A stretch of 64,000 bases of DNA from Rubrobacter xylanophilus. GTDB taxonomy: Bacteria; Actinomycetota; Rubrobacteria; Rubrobacterales; Rubrobacteraceae. Numbering within the stretch: the first letter of the stretch is position 1; each line of letters opens with the position of its first letter. This document shows, in pieces, positions 35,205-44,213 of this stretch. The translations under genes were made by a program, and so were the position numbers. The notes beneath the pieces are model-generated. The model did not search any database, was not told the origin of the DNA, and saw nothing but the letters and a program-made list of their open reading frames with translations. The DNA lies in contig NZ_AP019791.1 of assembly GCF_007164525.1 (NCBI RefSeq), forward strand, positions 2,839,501 to 2,903,500. Reading direction: 5' to 3'.

Positions 35205-35441
35205 GTGAAGGAACCCGGCCCACAGCTCGGCGAGCGGCTCGCCGTTGTGGAGCTCGCATCGGCGTTCCTGGTGGTCCGGGAATCCGACCCGGAGGACTGG
35301 CTGGTGCGCTTCGAGAAGTCGCCGGGTTTCCCGGCCCGCGCGTGGGCGGAGAACATGGCCGACCTCTACAACCGCCGGCTGAGGATGGGAGCGGGCTCCC
35401 CGACCCCTCCCGGCACGAGGCCCCCGGACTACCATCCCTGA
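35205..35441 (+). CDS. Small hypothetical protein of the Rieske-amidohydrolase group
   Basis: 78 aa from GTG 35205, four bases after the Rieske stop. It begins MKEPGPQLGERLAVVELASA and continues with DPEDWLVRFEKSPGFPARAWAE, a soluble, mostly helical sequence. No family was recognised. Close spacing and good codon bias support it as a third member of the unit. Confidence 0.65.
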   Translation: MKEPGPQLGERLAVVELASAFLVVRESDPEDWLVRFEKSPGFPARAWAENMADLYNRRLRMGAGSPTPPGTRPPDYHP

Positions 35442-35495
35442 GTGGCCCCTGCGGTACACTCCTCCCGGAAGAGTGCGGAAGGAGGGAGAAGCGGC

Positions 35496-38174
35496 GTGCG
35501 CGAGCGGGCGGTGGATTTCGAGGAGGTAGGGAGGCTTCCGGAACCCCGGGACAACGTGGCCATCGCCGTCCGGCGGCTGGAGGCGGGGACGCGCATCCGG
35601 TACGGGGGCTCTTCCTTCTCGCTCTCGCACACCGTGCTGGAGGGACACCGCTTCGCCGTTCGCGGGATAGGGGAGGGGGAGGCCCTGCTCTCCTGGGGGC
35701 TGCCCTTCGGCCGGGCGCTGCGGGAGATACGGCCCGGCGAGTACGCGTGCAACGCGAGGATCCTGCGGGTTCTCAGGGAGCGGCGGGTGGGGTTCGAGCT
35801 CCCCGAGGCACCGAACTTCCGGGACGACCCTCTGAGGCCCCACGTGCTGGACGAGCAGAGCTTCAGGCCCGGGGAGCAGGTGCCTCTCTACAGAGAGCCG
35901 GGCACCTTCATGGGCTACGGGCGTGGCGCGGCGCGCGGTGCGGGGACCAGGAACTATGTCGTGATCCTCGGCCTCACCTCGCACACCGGTCCCTACGCCA
36001 GGGCGCTGGAGCGCCGGCTCTCCGGGCTCGCGGGCGGGCTGGACGGTCTGGACGGCGTCGTCGCCGTCTCCCACACCGAGGGCGGGGAGGACCGTCCGCC
36101 GAACAACCTCGACCTCCTGCTGCGCACCCTGGCCGGTTTCATGGTCCATCCCAACGTCGGGGCGGTGCTCGCCGTGGACGACGGGCGGGGGGCGGTCACG
36201 GGGAGCGCTCTGCGCCGCTACATGCTGGAGAACGGCTATCCCCTCGGGGAGGTTCCCCACCGCTTCATCACGCTTGAGGGGGGCTTCGAGCAGGAGCTGC
36301 GGCGGGGAGAGCGCGTGATCCGGGGCTGGCTCGACGGCGTCGCGGCCGCCCGGCGGACCGCCCAGCCCCTCTCCCGCCTCCGGCTCGCGCTGCAGTGCGG
36401 CGGCTCGGACGCCTTCTCCGGGGTCTCCGCCAACCCGCTGGTCGCATGGGTGGCCCGGGAGCTTCTGCGGCACGGCGGCTCCGCGAACCTCGCCGAGACG
36501 GACGAGCTCATCGGGGCCGAGCGCTACGTGCTCGCGAACGTGCGCGACCTCGAGACCGCCCGCCGGTTCCTCGCGGCCATCGAGCGGTTCAAGGAGCTCG
36601 TCGGGCGGCACGGGCACACCGCCGAGGGCAACCCCTCCGGCGGGAACAACTACCGCGGGCTCTACAATATCGCCATAAAGTCCATCGGGGCGGCGCGCAA
36701 GAAGGACCCCGACGTTCGGCTGGACCACGTCATCCGGTACGCCGAGAGGATGCGTGAGCCCGGCTACTATTTCATGGACAGCCCCGGCAACGACCTGGAG
36801 AGCGTCGCCGGGCAGGTGGCTTCGGGGGCCAATCTGGTCTTCTTCACCACCGGCAACGGCTCCATCACGAACTTCCCCTTCGTCCCCACGATCAAGGTGG
36901 TCTCCACCACCGGGCGCTACCGGCTGCTCGCGAAGGAGATGGACGTGAACGCCGGAGCCTACCTGGACGGCACCCCCATGGAGGAGCTGGGGCGCGACAC
37001 CTTCGATCTCACCCTGCGCGTCGCCTCGGGGGAGAGGACCGCCGGCGAGCGGGCCGGGCACTCCCAGGTCTCCATCTGGCGCAACTGGCGCCGGGGTCCC
37101 GGCGATGGGGTGCCCCGTAGGCCCCCGGATCGGGACGGTCGGCCGCTCCCGGTGGGGCGGATTGAGCCGGCCGGCCTCTCCTTCCGGGGGATCCCGACCC
37201 CGCGGGGATACGCCGCCGACCGGGTGGGGCTCATCATGCCCACCAGCCTCTGCGCCGGGCAGATCGCCCTGCGCATCGCCGGCAGTCTGGAGGAGAGCGG
37301 GCTCGGAGAGGGGAAGGTCTCCCGCTTCGTCGCTCTGCCGCACACCGAGGGCTGCGGGGTCTCCGGAGGACACTCGGAGGAGCTGTACGCCCGCACCGTG
37401 CTGGGCTACCTCTCCCACCCCTCGGTGGGGGCGGCGCTGCTCCTGGAGCACGGCTGCGAGAAGACCCACAACGACTACTTCCGCGCCCGCCTCTCCGAGC
37501 ATGGTCTCGACCCGGAGGGCTTCGGCTGGGCGAGCATCCAGCTCGACGGCGGCATAGAGCGGGTGGCGCGCCGCGTGGAGGGGTGGTTCGAGGCGGCGCT
37601 CACAGAGATGGAGGAGATGGAGCGCGAGCCGGCGAGCCCCGCGCACCTCAGGGTCGGGCTCCACGCCGCGGGCCCCTTGTCCGGGGAGGCGGCCCGGGCG
37701 CTCGCGGAGCTCGCGCTCCGGGTCGCGGGCGCCGGGGGGACGGTGGTGATCCCCGAGGGCTCGCCCGCGCTCGACGGGCTGCGCGGGCGGGTGCCCCTCC
37801 GGGTGACGCTCGCCTACGGGCAGAGGCCCGCCGCCCAGGGGCTCCACGTCATGGAGGCCCCGACCGGCGACTGGATGGAGGCCGCTACCGGGCTCGGGGC
37901 CTCCGGGGTCGGGATCATGCTCGCCCACGTCGTGGGACGCCCCCTGCAGGCCCACCGGCTCGTGCCGCTCCTGCAGGCCTCCTCGGACGCGGCGACCCTG
38001 GAGCGCTGCGGGGAGGATCTGGACGTTGCGCTGCGGGGGGACCCCTCCCGGTGGCGCGCGGCGCTCGAGGAGGTGTTGCTGGAGGCGGCCTCCGGGCGCC
38101 GCGCCCCCCGGCTCGCCCGGCGGGGCTACGCCGGCTTCCAGCTCACCCGCGGGCCGCTCGGCGTCTCCATGTAG
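35496..38174 (+). CDS. UxaA-family hydro-lyase with a duplicated UxaA segment
   Basis: 892 aa. Residues ~15-85 form a SAF domain. Residues ~150-530 are a UxaA catalytic domain: GAGTRNYVVI, CGGSDAFSGVSANP, NPSGGNNYRG, YFMDSPGND and TTGNGSITNFPFVP. UxaA and GarD proteins dehydrate altronate, galactarate and related acids using iron. They are normally ~500 aa. Here the last ~330 residues repeat the N-terminal part of the domain (VGLIMPTSLCAGQIA, LPHTEGCGVSGGHSEE, HGCEKTHND). The start is GTG 35496 behind AAGGAGG. The substrate is unknown. Confidence 0.85.
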   Translation: MRERAVDFEEVGRLPEPRDNVAIAVRRLEAGTRIRYGGSSFSLSHTVLEGHRFAVRGIGEGEALLSWGLPFGRALREIRPGEYACNARILRVLRERRVGFELPEAPNFRDDPLRPHVLDEQSFRPGEQVPLYREPGTFMGYGRGAARGAGTRNYVVILGLTSHTGPYARALERRLSGLAGGLDGLDGVVAVSHTEGGEDRPPNNLDLLLRTLAGFMVHPNVGAVLAVDDGRGAVTGSALRRYMLENGYPLGEVPHRFITLEGGFEQELRRGERVIRGWLDGVAAARRTAQPLSRLRLALQCGGSDAFSGVSANPLVAWVARELLRHGGSANLAETDELIGAERYVLANVRDLETARRFLAAIERFKELVGRHGHTAEGNPSGGNNYRGLYNIAIKSIGAARKKDPDVRLDHVIRYAERMREPGYYFMDSPGNDLESVAGQVASGANLVFFTTGNGSITNFPFVPTIKVVSTTGRYRLLAKEMDVNAGAYLDGTPMEELGRDTFDLTLRVASGERTAGERAGHSQVSIWRNWRRGPGDGVPRRPPDRDGRPLPVGRIEPAGLSFRGIPTPRGYAADRVGLIMPTSLCAGQIALRIAGSLEESGLGEGKVSRFVALPHTEGCGVSGGHSEELYARTVLGYLSHPSVGAALLLEHGCEKTHNDYFRARLSEHGLDPEGFGWASIQLDGGIERVARRVEGWFEAALTEMEEMEREPASPAHLRVGLHAAGPLSGEAARALAELALRVAGAGGTVVIPEGSPALDGLRGRVPLRVTLAYGQRPAAQGLHVMEAPTGDWMEAATGLGASGVGIMLAHVVGRPLQAHRLVPLLQASSDAATLERCGEDLDVALRGDPSRWRAALEEVLLEAASGRRAPRLARRGYAGFQLTRGPLGVSM

Positions 38175-38180
38175 GGTGCC

Positions 38181-39629
38181 CTACAGCGGCAACACCGAGG
38201 CCGTCTTCCAGCCCGAGTAGAACTCTATGGCCGCCATCCCCTGCTCGCGGCCGCCCACGCCGCTCGCCTTCGAGCCCCCGAAGGGTACCTGGAACTCCAC
38301 CCCCGCCGTGGGGAGGTTCACGTTCACCAGACCCGTCTGCGAGCGCTCGATGAACTCCTCGGCGTAGCGCAGCGAGCGGGTGGCGATCCCGGCGGTCAGG
38401 CCGTAGCGGGTGTCGTTGGCGAGCTCGACGGCGTGGTCGAAGTCGCGCGCCTTTATCACCGCGAGGACGGGGCCGAAGATCTCCTCCCGGGCGGTCTGCG
38501 AGGAGTTCTCCACGTCGGCCACGATGACCGGGGAGATGTAGTAGCCCTCCTCCTTCGGGCCGGTGGCCCCGCCGTCGAGGACGACCCGGCCGTCTTCGCG
38601 GGCCTGCTCTATGGCCCCGAGGATGCTCTCGTACTGGCTCTCGTTGATCACCGGGCCTATGACGGCCTCCTCGTCGAGCGGGTCGCCGAGCTTGAGCGCC
38701 TTCGTGGCCTCGGCGACCTCCTCCAGGAAGCGGTCGTAGACCTCCTCCACGACGATGGCGCGGCTGGAGGCGGTGCACTTCTGACCCGCGTAGCCGAAGG
38801 CGCCGTAGGCCACCTTGGCGGCGGCGTCGGCGAGGTCGGCGTCCTCCATGACCACGTAGGGGTTCTTGCCGCCCATCTCCAGCTGCACCTTCTTGCCCGC
38901 GGCCCGCTCCTGGATGGAGAGCCCCACGGCGGTCGAGCCGGTGAACGAGATGGCCTTCACCCTCCCGTCGCGCACCAGGGCGTCCCCGGAGGAGCCGCCC
39001 GGGCCCATCACCAGGTTCACCACCCCGGGCGGGAGCCCGGCCTCCTCCAGGATCCGCACCAGCTCGGCGGCGTTCAGGACCGCGTTCGCCGCTGGTTTGA
39101 TGACCACGGTGTTGCCGCAGATCAGGGCCGGCGCCATCTTCCAGGAGGGGATGGCCAGCGGGAAGTTCCAGGGGGTTATGAGCCCCACGACGCCCAGGGG
39201 CTCCCGGGTGGAGGTTATGCGCACCCCGGGGCGGGTGGAGGGGGCTGCCACCCCGTAGAGGCGCCAGCCCTCCGAGCCGTAGTAGCGGAAGATCGCCGCC
39301 GCCCGCGACACCTCGGCCCGGCTCTCGGTGAGGGGCTTGCCGGCCTCCAGCGCCATCAGGCGGGCGAGCTCCTCCGAGCGGGAGTCTATGATCTCCGCGG
39401 CGCGCAGCAGGATCTGGCCGCGCGCTGCGGGCAGCGTGGACCTCCAGCCGGGGAGGGCCTCCTGCGCCGCCCCGACGGCCCGCTCCATCTCCCCCCGGTC
39501 CGAGCGTGGCGCGGTGCCCAGCACCTCCGAAGGTCTCGCGGGGTTCGTCACCTCCTCCACCTCTCCGGAGTCCGCGGGCACCCACTCCCCGCCGATGTAG
39601 TTCCTGGACTCTATCTGCGACTCGATCAC
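38181..39629 (-). CDS. Aldehyde dehydrogenase, probable 2-oxoglutarate-semialdehyde (2,5-dioxovalerate) dehydrogenase
   Basis: 482 aa, full-length NAD(P)+ aldehyde dehydrogenase. Catalytic Glu in LEMGGKNP and catalytic Cys in GQKCTASS are present, with TPWNFPLAIPSWK in the cofactor site. Together with the adjacent FAH-fold dehydratase this fits the last step of the oxidative pentose (Weimberg) route, giving 2-oxoglutarate. GTG start at 39629. The gene lies 39 bases after the FAH-fold gene and shares its operon, transcribed opposite to the UxaA gene. Confidence 0.9.
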   Translation of the reverse strand: MIESQIESRNYIGGEWVPADSGEVEEVTNPARPSEVLGTAPRSDRGEMERAVGAAQEALPGWRSTLPAARGQILLRAAEIIDSRSEELARLMALEAGKPLTESRAEVSRAAAIFRYYGSEGWRLYGVAAPSTRPGVRITSTREPLGVVGLITPWNFPLAIPSWKMAPALICGNTVVIKPAANAVLNAAELVRILEEAGLPPGVVNLVMGPGGSSGDALVRDGRVKAISFTGSTAVGLSIQERAAGKKVQLEMGGKNPYVVMEDADLADAAAKVAYGAFGYAGQKCTASSRAIVVEEVYDRFLEEVAEATKALKLGDPLDEEAVIGPVINESQYESILGAIEQAREDGRVVLDGGATGPKEEGYYISPVIVADVENSSQTAREEIFGPVLAVIKARDFDHAVELANDTRYGLTAGIATRSLRYAEEFIERSQTGLVNVNLPTAGVEFQVPFGGSKASGVGGREQGMAAIEFYSGWKTASVLPL

Positions 39630-39668
39630 GTTTTCCTCGCACCTCCTCTTGGCTCTCGCGTCCCCTTC

Positions 39669-40523
39669 TTACCCGCTCTCCGCCGGGGCTTCACGGAGCG
39701 GGGCCACCTCGTTCCCGAGCCTCATCTCTCCCACCGCGACCTCGACCGTGTCGCCCGGGGCGAGCGAGAACTCTTCCTCCGGGACTATCCCCGTGCCGGT
39801 CATCAGGAAGGCGCCCGCGGGGAAGGAGAGCTCCTTGCCCAGGTAGGCGGCGAGCTCCTGCGGCGGGCGCACCATCCGGGAGGTCGAGGTCTTCCCCTCG
39901 AAGGCCTTCTCCCCGCCGCGCAGGATCCGCAGCGAGATCTCCAGGTCCCCCAGCTCCGCCGCCTCCGCGAGCTCTATCCCCGGACCCAGCGAGCAGGCGC
40001 CGTCGTAGATCTTGGCCTGCGGCAGGTACAGCGGGTTCTCCCCCTCTATGTCTCGGGAGGAGACGTCGTTGCCCGCCGTGTAGCCCACGATCTCCATCCT
40101 GCTGTTCAGGACCAGCACCAGCTCGGGCTCCGGGACGTTCCAGCCGCTGTCGGAGCGCACCCGGACCATCTCTCCCGGCCCGACGACCCTCCAGCCTGGG
40201 GCCTTGAAGAACAGTTCGGGCCGCTCGGCGGTGTAGACCTTGTCGTAGATGTCGGCCTCCGAGGACTCCAGCATCCGGGCCTCCCGGCTCCGCTCGTAGG
40301 TGACCCCGCTCGCCCAGACTTCGTGGCCGGGCTCGAGCGGGGCGAGCGGCGGGTGCTCGGCCGGGTCCCCCGCCGGAAGCGCCCGCAGGAAGCCCTCCAC
40401 GCTCCCGGCGGGCAGCTGCAGCAACAGGTCCAGGGTGAACCCGGCCGGCAGGTACCGCCCGTCCAGCGCCCAGCGCGGCCCTCCCGGCGCGGCGTGTCTC
40501 GACAGGTACATCCTCTCCGCCAC
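39669..40523 (-). CDS. FAH-fold dehydratase, probable 2-keto-3-deoxy-pentonate dehydratase
   Basis: 284 aa. The FAH-family metal site is visible in [11 protein letters not shown] (Glu residues) and [21 protein letters not shown]. The N-terminal [15 protein letters not shown] is typical of 2-keto-3-deoxy-D-arabinonate/xylonate dehydratases as known from Sulfolobus. The product would be 2,5-dioxopentanoate, the substrate of the next gene. GTG 40523 is listed; ATG 40511 has better ribosome-site spacing (GGAGG, 11 bases). Confidence 0.87.
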   Translation of the reverse strand: MAERMYLSRHAAPGGPRWALDGRYLPAGFTLDLLLQLPAGSVEGFLRALPAGDPAEHPPLAPLEPGHEVWASGVTYERSREARMLESSEADIYDKVYTAERPELFFKAPGWRVVGPGEMVRVRSDSGWNVPEPELVLVLNSRMEIVGYTAGNDVSSRDIEGENPLYLPQAKIYDGACSLGPGIELAEAAELGDLEISLRILRGGEKAFEGKTSTSRMVRPPQELAAYLGKELSFPAGAFLMTGTGIVPEEEFSLAPGDTVEVAVGEMRLGNEVAPLREAPAESG

Positions 40524-40642
40524 CTCCTCCTCTTCTGCCTCCCGCCGGAAAACCTACCACGGCGAGCGGCCGCTTGCGCGGGGCCGGGAGCGGCTGTAGG
40601 GTGAGACGGCGTTCGCGAGGAGAGGAAGGAGGTTTCCGGGGC

Positions 40643-41536
40643 GTGGAGATCCTGCCGGGCATCCACAGGATAGAGTCAGATCTCGGTCCCCGCTTCATGT
40701 GCCAGTACCTGCTCTTCGGGGAGGAGCGGCGGGTGCTCGTGGACACCGGGATAGCGGGGACGCCGGAGAGGGTCATCCTCCCGTACCTGCAGAGCCTCGG
40801 GCTCGGCGCCGGAGACCTCGACGAGGTCATCATAAGCCACGCCGACCTCGACCACTGCGGGGGCAACCGGGCGCTCAAGGAGAGAAACCCTTCTCTCAGG
40901 ATCTCCTGCGGCGAGCCGGACCGCCCGTACGTCGAGAGCAACCAGACGATGCTCGCCGGGCTCTACTGCTGGACGGAGCCCTACGGTTTCGGGCCCGATG
41001 AGGCGGCCAGGGAGGCGATCCTGAGGGACCTCGGCGGCGACTGCCCGGTCGACGCCGGGCTGCGCGGCGGGGAAACTTTGAGGCTCGGCCCCGGCTGGCG
41101 GGTCGAGATCCTGCACCTGCCCGGCCACACCCCGGGCCACCTCGGCCTGTGGGACGCGCGCAGCGGAGCCGCGATAATCATCGACGCGGCGCTGGAGCGC
41201 GGCATCTACGACCGGGAGGGGAGACGCCTGATCCCTCCGCGCTACTTCGACGCCGCCGCCTACGAGCGCACCCTGCGCTTTCTGCTCGCCCTGCGGCCGC
41301 GCCACCTGCTCACCGCCCACTACCCCCCGATGGACGAGCGGGAGGCGGAGGGTTTCCTCCGGCGCTCGCTGGAGTTCGTGGGGAGCATGCGGGACCTCGT
41401 CCGGAGTTCCCTGCGCGAGGGGACGACCGACCTCGAAGAGCTCACCGCCCGTGCCGACGCCCGGCTCGGCCCCTACCCCCAGTCCGCCTTCGAGCTCGCG
41501 GCGGGGATCAGGGCGCACCTGGCCGAGCTCTCCTGA
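40643..41536 (+). CDS. Metallo-beta-lactamase-fold hydrolase
   Basis: 297 aa. Zinc site HADLDH (66-71), PGHTPGH (~165) and a later IIIDAALE segment are intact. The group includes lactonases and thioesterases, and a sugar lactonase role would suit its place beside the pentose-acid genes. The GTG at 40643 follows AAGGAGG and begins at [12 protein letters not shown], the segment also found in the chimeric relic at 31433. It precedes the dehydratase gene by 35 bases. Confidence 0.87.
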   Translation: MEILPGIHRIESDLGPRFMCQYLLFGEERRVLVDTGIAGTPERVILPYLQSLGLGAGDLDEVIISHADLDHCGGNRALKERNPSLRISCGEPDRPYVESNQTMLAGLYCWTEPYGFGPDEAAREAILRDLGGDCPVDAGLRGGETLRLGPGWRVEILHLPGHTPGHLGLWDARSGAAIIIDAALERGIYDREGRRLIPPRYFDAAAYERTLRFLLALRPRHLLTAHYPPMDEREAEGFLRRSLEFVGSMRDLVRSSLREGTTDLEELTARADARLGPYPQSAFELAAGIRAHLAELS

Positions 41537-41571
41537 AGAGAACGGATCGAGACGTATATGGAGGTGCATGC

Positions 41572-42774
41572 ATGAGCGCTCCCAGGATAACCCGGGTGGA
41601 GACGGCCGCGATCCGGGCGGTCGGCCCCTCGGTGCTGGTCAGGGTGTGGGCCGGGGACGAGCACGGCCTCGGCGAGTGCTACCCCTCGGCCCCGGCGGCG
41701 GGGATCCACCAGATCGTGATGAACATGGAGGAACAGCTTCTGGGGGAGGATCCCCGAGACGTCGAGCGGCTCTACGAGAAGATGCGCCGCTGGAACATCT
41801 TCACCGGGGGCCAGGCGGGCGCGGTCATAACCGCCCTCTCGGGGATAGAGATCGCGCTGTGGGACCTCGCCGGCAAGCTGCAGGGCGTCCCCGTCTACCG
41901 GCTGCTCGGCGGGGCCTTCCGGCGGCGCGTCCGGCTCTACGCCGACTGCAACGCCGGGACGGTGGACGCCGCCGCCCACCACATAGAAGGCGGGCTCTTC
42001 GAGGAGGGGAGCAACGAGGCGTACATCTCCGTCGCCCGGGAGGCGATCGAGCGGGGTTTCGACGCCATAAAGCTCGACGTGGACGACATCACCGGCCCGC
42101 TGCACCGGGACTTCTACAACGGCGGGATCTCCCCGAAGGAGCACGAGGCGATGGTGGAGCGGGTCGCGGCGGTGCGCGAGGCGGTCGGCCCGGAGGTGGA
42201 GGTGGCCATAGACATGCACGGCCGCTTCGACATCCCCTCCTCGATCCGCTTCGCCCGCGCCATGGAGCCCTTCGACCTGCTCTGGCTGGAGGAGCCCACC
42301 CCACCGGAGAACCTGGATGCCCTCGCCGAGGTGCGGCGCTCCACCTCCACCCCCATCTGCGCCGGGGAGAACGTCTACACCCGCTTCGACTTCCGGGAGC
42401 TCTTCGCCAAGCGGGCCGTGGACTACGTGATGCCCGACGTGGCCAAGTGCGGCGGCCTCGCCGAGGCGAAGCGGATCGCGAACCTCGCCGAACTGGACTA
42501 CATCCCCTTCGCCCCCCACAACGTCTCGAGCCCCGTGGGCACCGTAGCCGCCGCCCACGTCTGCGCCGCCGTCTCCAACTTCTCCGTGCTGGAGTGGCAC
42601 GCCATAGATATGCCCCACTGGGAGGATTTCGTCCGCTACGCCGGCGGCAGGGTCATCCGGGAGGGGCACATCGAGCTCACCGAGGAGCCGGGGCTGGGTC
42701 TGGAGCTGAACGAGGAGGTCGCCCGGGAATACCGGCACGAGAAGGGCGGTATCCCGTTCTTTGGTCGCGGGTGA
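41572..42774 (+). CDS. Enolase-superfamily (mandelate racemase-like) sugar-acid dehydratase
   Basis: 400 aa with an N-terminal capping domain and a TIM barrel. Catalytic Lys region FDAIKLDVDD, metal ligands in AIDMHGRFD, LWLEEPTPPEN and CAGENVYTR, and a catalytic His in FAPHNVSSPVGT are present. The family dehydrates xylonate, arabinonate, fuconate and similar acids to 2-keto-3-deoxy acids. Placed beside the FAH-fold dehydratase and semialdehyde dehydrogenase, a pentonate is the likely substrate. ATG follows GGAGG by seven bases. Confidence 0.9.
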   Translation: MSAPRITRVETAAIRAVGPSVLVRVWAGDEHGLGECYPSAPAAGIHQIVMNMEEQLLGEDPRDVERLYEKMRRWNIFTGGQAGAVITALSGIEIALWDLAGKLQGVPVYRLLGGAFRRRVRLYADCNAGTVDAAAHHIEGGLFEEGSNEAYISVAREAIERGFDAIKLDVDDITGPLHRDFYNGGISPKEHEAMVERVAAVREAVGPEVEVAIDMHGRFDIPSSIRFARAMEPFDLLWLEEPTPPENLDALAEVRRSTSTPICAGENVYTRFDFRELFAKRAVDYVMPDVAKCGGLAEAKRIANLAELDYIPFAPHNVSSPVGTVAAAHVCAAVSNFSVLEWHAIDMPHWEDFVRYAGGRVIREGHIELTEEPGLGLELNEEVAREYRHEKGGIPFFGRG

Positions 42775-42804
42775 GGCTCGGGAGCGGCGGAGGGGTCTTC
42801 CCGA

Positions 42805-42825
42805 CCGGGCCGTAGGGCGGCCCGG
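42805..42825 (+). terminator. Possible terminator after the dehydratase gene
   Basis: CCGGGCC and GGCCCGG form a 7-bp stem with a short loop, followed by CGTTTG. The T-run is weak, so termination is uncertain. Confidence 0.35.
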
Positions 42826-42878
42826 CGTTTGCGGGTTACCCTGTTGGGGGGCAAGACGTACCGGAGGTCGGAGGTGAG

Positions 42879-43418
42879 ATGATCCGAACCGGCGACGAGA
42901 TGTCCATCGTGGAGGGCCTGGAGCTGCGGACCCCGGACGGCGGCCGGACCACCCTGCACGAGGTGTGGGGCGGCGGACCCCTGGTCCTGTGCTTTCTCAG
43001 GCACCTCGGCTGAATATTCTGCCGCCAGTGGGTCGCGCAGTTGCGCGGCGCGGGGAGAGAATTCGAGCGGCGGGGGGCCCGGGTCGCGCTGGTGACGCCG
43101 GCGACACCCGAAGAGACCCGCGAGTTTTGCTCCGGACTCAGGTTCTCGTGCCTCTCCGACCCTTCGAGGGAGGCCTACCGGGCCTTCGGCATCCGGCGCG
43201 GCGGGCTCGGGAGCGTGGTGCTCCACCCCGAGAACCTCAGGCGGGGAATGCGCGCCCTCGCCGAGGGGCATCGCCAGGGGAGGACCGCGGGCGACGTGTG
43301 GCAGCTGCCGGGTGCCTTCGTGATAGACCGCGAGGGAAGGTTCCGCTACGCGCACTACGCCCGGCGCTCCTCGGACAACCCTCCCGTGCGCGAGCTGCTC
43401 GCGGCGCTTGACGGGTAG
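42879..43418 (+). CDS. Selenocysteine-containing peroxiredoxin-like protein (AhpC-TSA_2/SelU-like), UGA at codon 45
   Basis: 179 aa if the TGA at 43011-43013 is read as selenocysteine (Sec). The frame runs unbroken from ATG 42879 (GGAGGTGAG upstream) through TGA to TAG 43418. The product has the thioredoxin-fold order of AhpC-TSA_2/PRXL2 proteins: VLCFLRHLG-U-IFCRQW, then ALVTPATPEETREFC, LSDPSREAYRAFGI and QLPGAFVIDREGRFRYAHYAR. Cysteine homologues carry GCxFCR, so Sec45 replaces the first Cys of CxxC and Cys48 remains. A strong hairpin lies at the right distance downstream. The role would be thiol-dependent reduction of peroxides or disulfides. A nonsense-mutated gene is the alternative. 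Confidence 0.8.
43032..43049 (+). promoter_or_regulatory. Bacterial SECIS-like hairpin
   Basis: GTCGCGC-AGTT-GCGCGGC folds into a 7-bp stem (one G-U pair) with the tetraloop AGTT. The loop starts 26 bases after the TGA, inside the 16-37 base range known for bacterial SelB-binding SECIS elements, and it contains the usual G-U in the loop. It lies inside the coding region, as bacterial SECIS elements do. Confidence 0.65.
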
Positions 43419-43430
43419 CCCGGGGCGCGG

Positions 43431-44213
43431 CTAGGGTGGCGTCTCACCTCCCCCGGCGCGCGCCCTGCGGTATTCGGAGACCATCAGCTCCGTGAGCTCC
43501 TCCACCGAGGTCTCCTCCGCGGGCCGGTCGTAGCCGATGCGCCCGTGCTGCAGCACGTTCACCCGGTCGCAGACCTCCAGCACGTGGGCGTAATTGTGGG
43601 CGATCAGGATGATCGAGACCTCCCCCTCCTCCTTCAGGCGCTGGACGAGGTCCAGGATCATCGCCCCCTCCTTGGCCCCCATGGCCGCCAGCGGCTCGTC
43701 CATGAGCAGGATCTTCGCCTCAGAGTAGACCGCCCGGGCCACCGCTATGGCCTGCCGCTGACCCCCGGAGAGCATGGCCACCTCGGTGTCCAGCGAGGGG
43801 ATGTTGATACCGATGTCCGAGAGGTAGCGGCGGGTGAGCTCCCGCATCCTGCGGTTGTTGAGGAAGGGGAGGGGGCGGCGGGTGATCTCCTTGTTCAAAA
43901 ACATGTTGTGGTAGACGCTGAGGTCGTTGACGAGCGCCAGATCCTGGTAGACGGTCTGGATGCCCAGGGCCTGCGCCTGCGAGACGGAGCGCAGCTGCAC
44001 CTCCTCGCCCTCCAGGACGATCCTCCCGGAGTCCGGGCGGTGGAAGCCGGTGATGATCTTGATGAGCGTGCTCTTGCCCGCCCCGTTGTCCCCGATGAGC
44101 CCCAGCACCTCTCCCCTGCGCAGCCGCAGCGAGACGTCCCGCAGCGCCACCACGCTCCCGAAGCGCTTGGAGATGTTCTCTACCCGCAAGACCTCCGGCG
44201 CGTCCGGTCTCAT
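43431..44213 (-). CDS. CUT2-type sugar ABC transporter ATPase (single domain, FrcA-like)
   Basis: 260 aa. Walker A GDNGAGKST, signature LSGGQRQ, Walker B ILLMDEPLAAMG and H-loop LIAHNY are present. Most CUT2 ATPases have two fused domains (~500 aa); this one has one, like FrcA of fructose transporters. It energises uptake with the permease and binding protein encoded upstream and overlaps the permease gene by ATGA. Confidence 0.93.
   Translation of the reverse strand: MRPDAPEVLRVENISKRFGSVVALRDVSLRLRRGEVLGLIGDNGAGKSTLIKIITGFHRPDSGRIVLEGEEVQLRSVSQAQALGIQTVYQDLALVNDLSVYHNMFLNKEITRRPLPFLNNRRMRELTRRYLSDIGINIPSLDTEVAMLSGGQRQAIAVARAVYSEAKILLMDEPLAAMGAKEGAMILDLVQRLKEEGEVSIILIAHNYAHVLEVCDRVNVLQHGRIGYDRPAEETSVEELTELMVSEYRRARAGGGETPP

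Noticed and set aside
34656-37955. Very long minus-strand open frame (1099 codons)
   Set aside because: It lies antisense to the Rieske, hypothetical and UxaA genes, has no family motif, and is explained by the G+C-rich third positions of the real genes.
43041-43418. Short peroxiredoxin-like frame starting after the TGA as a complete gene
   Set aside because: It would lack the first strand and the active-site motif of the fold and has no suitable ribosome site. The frame continues upstream through the TGA to a good start.
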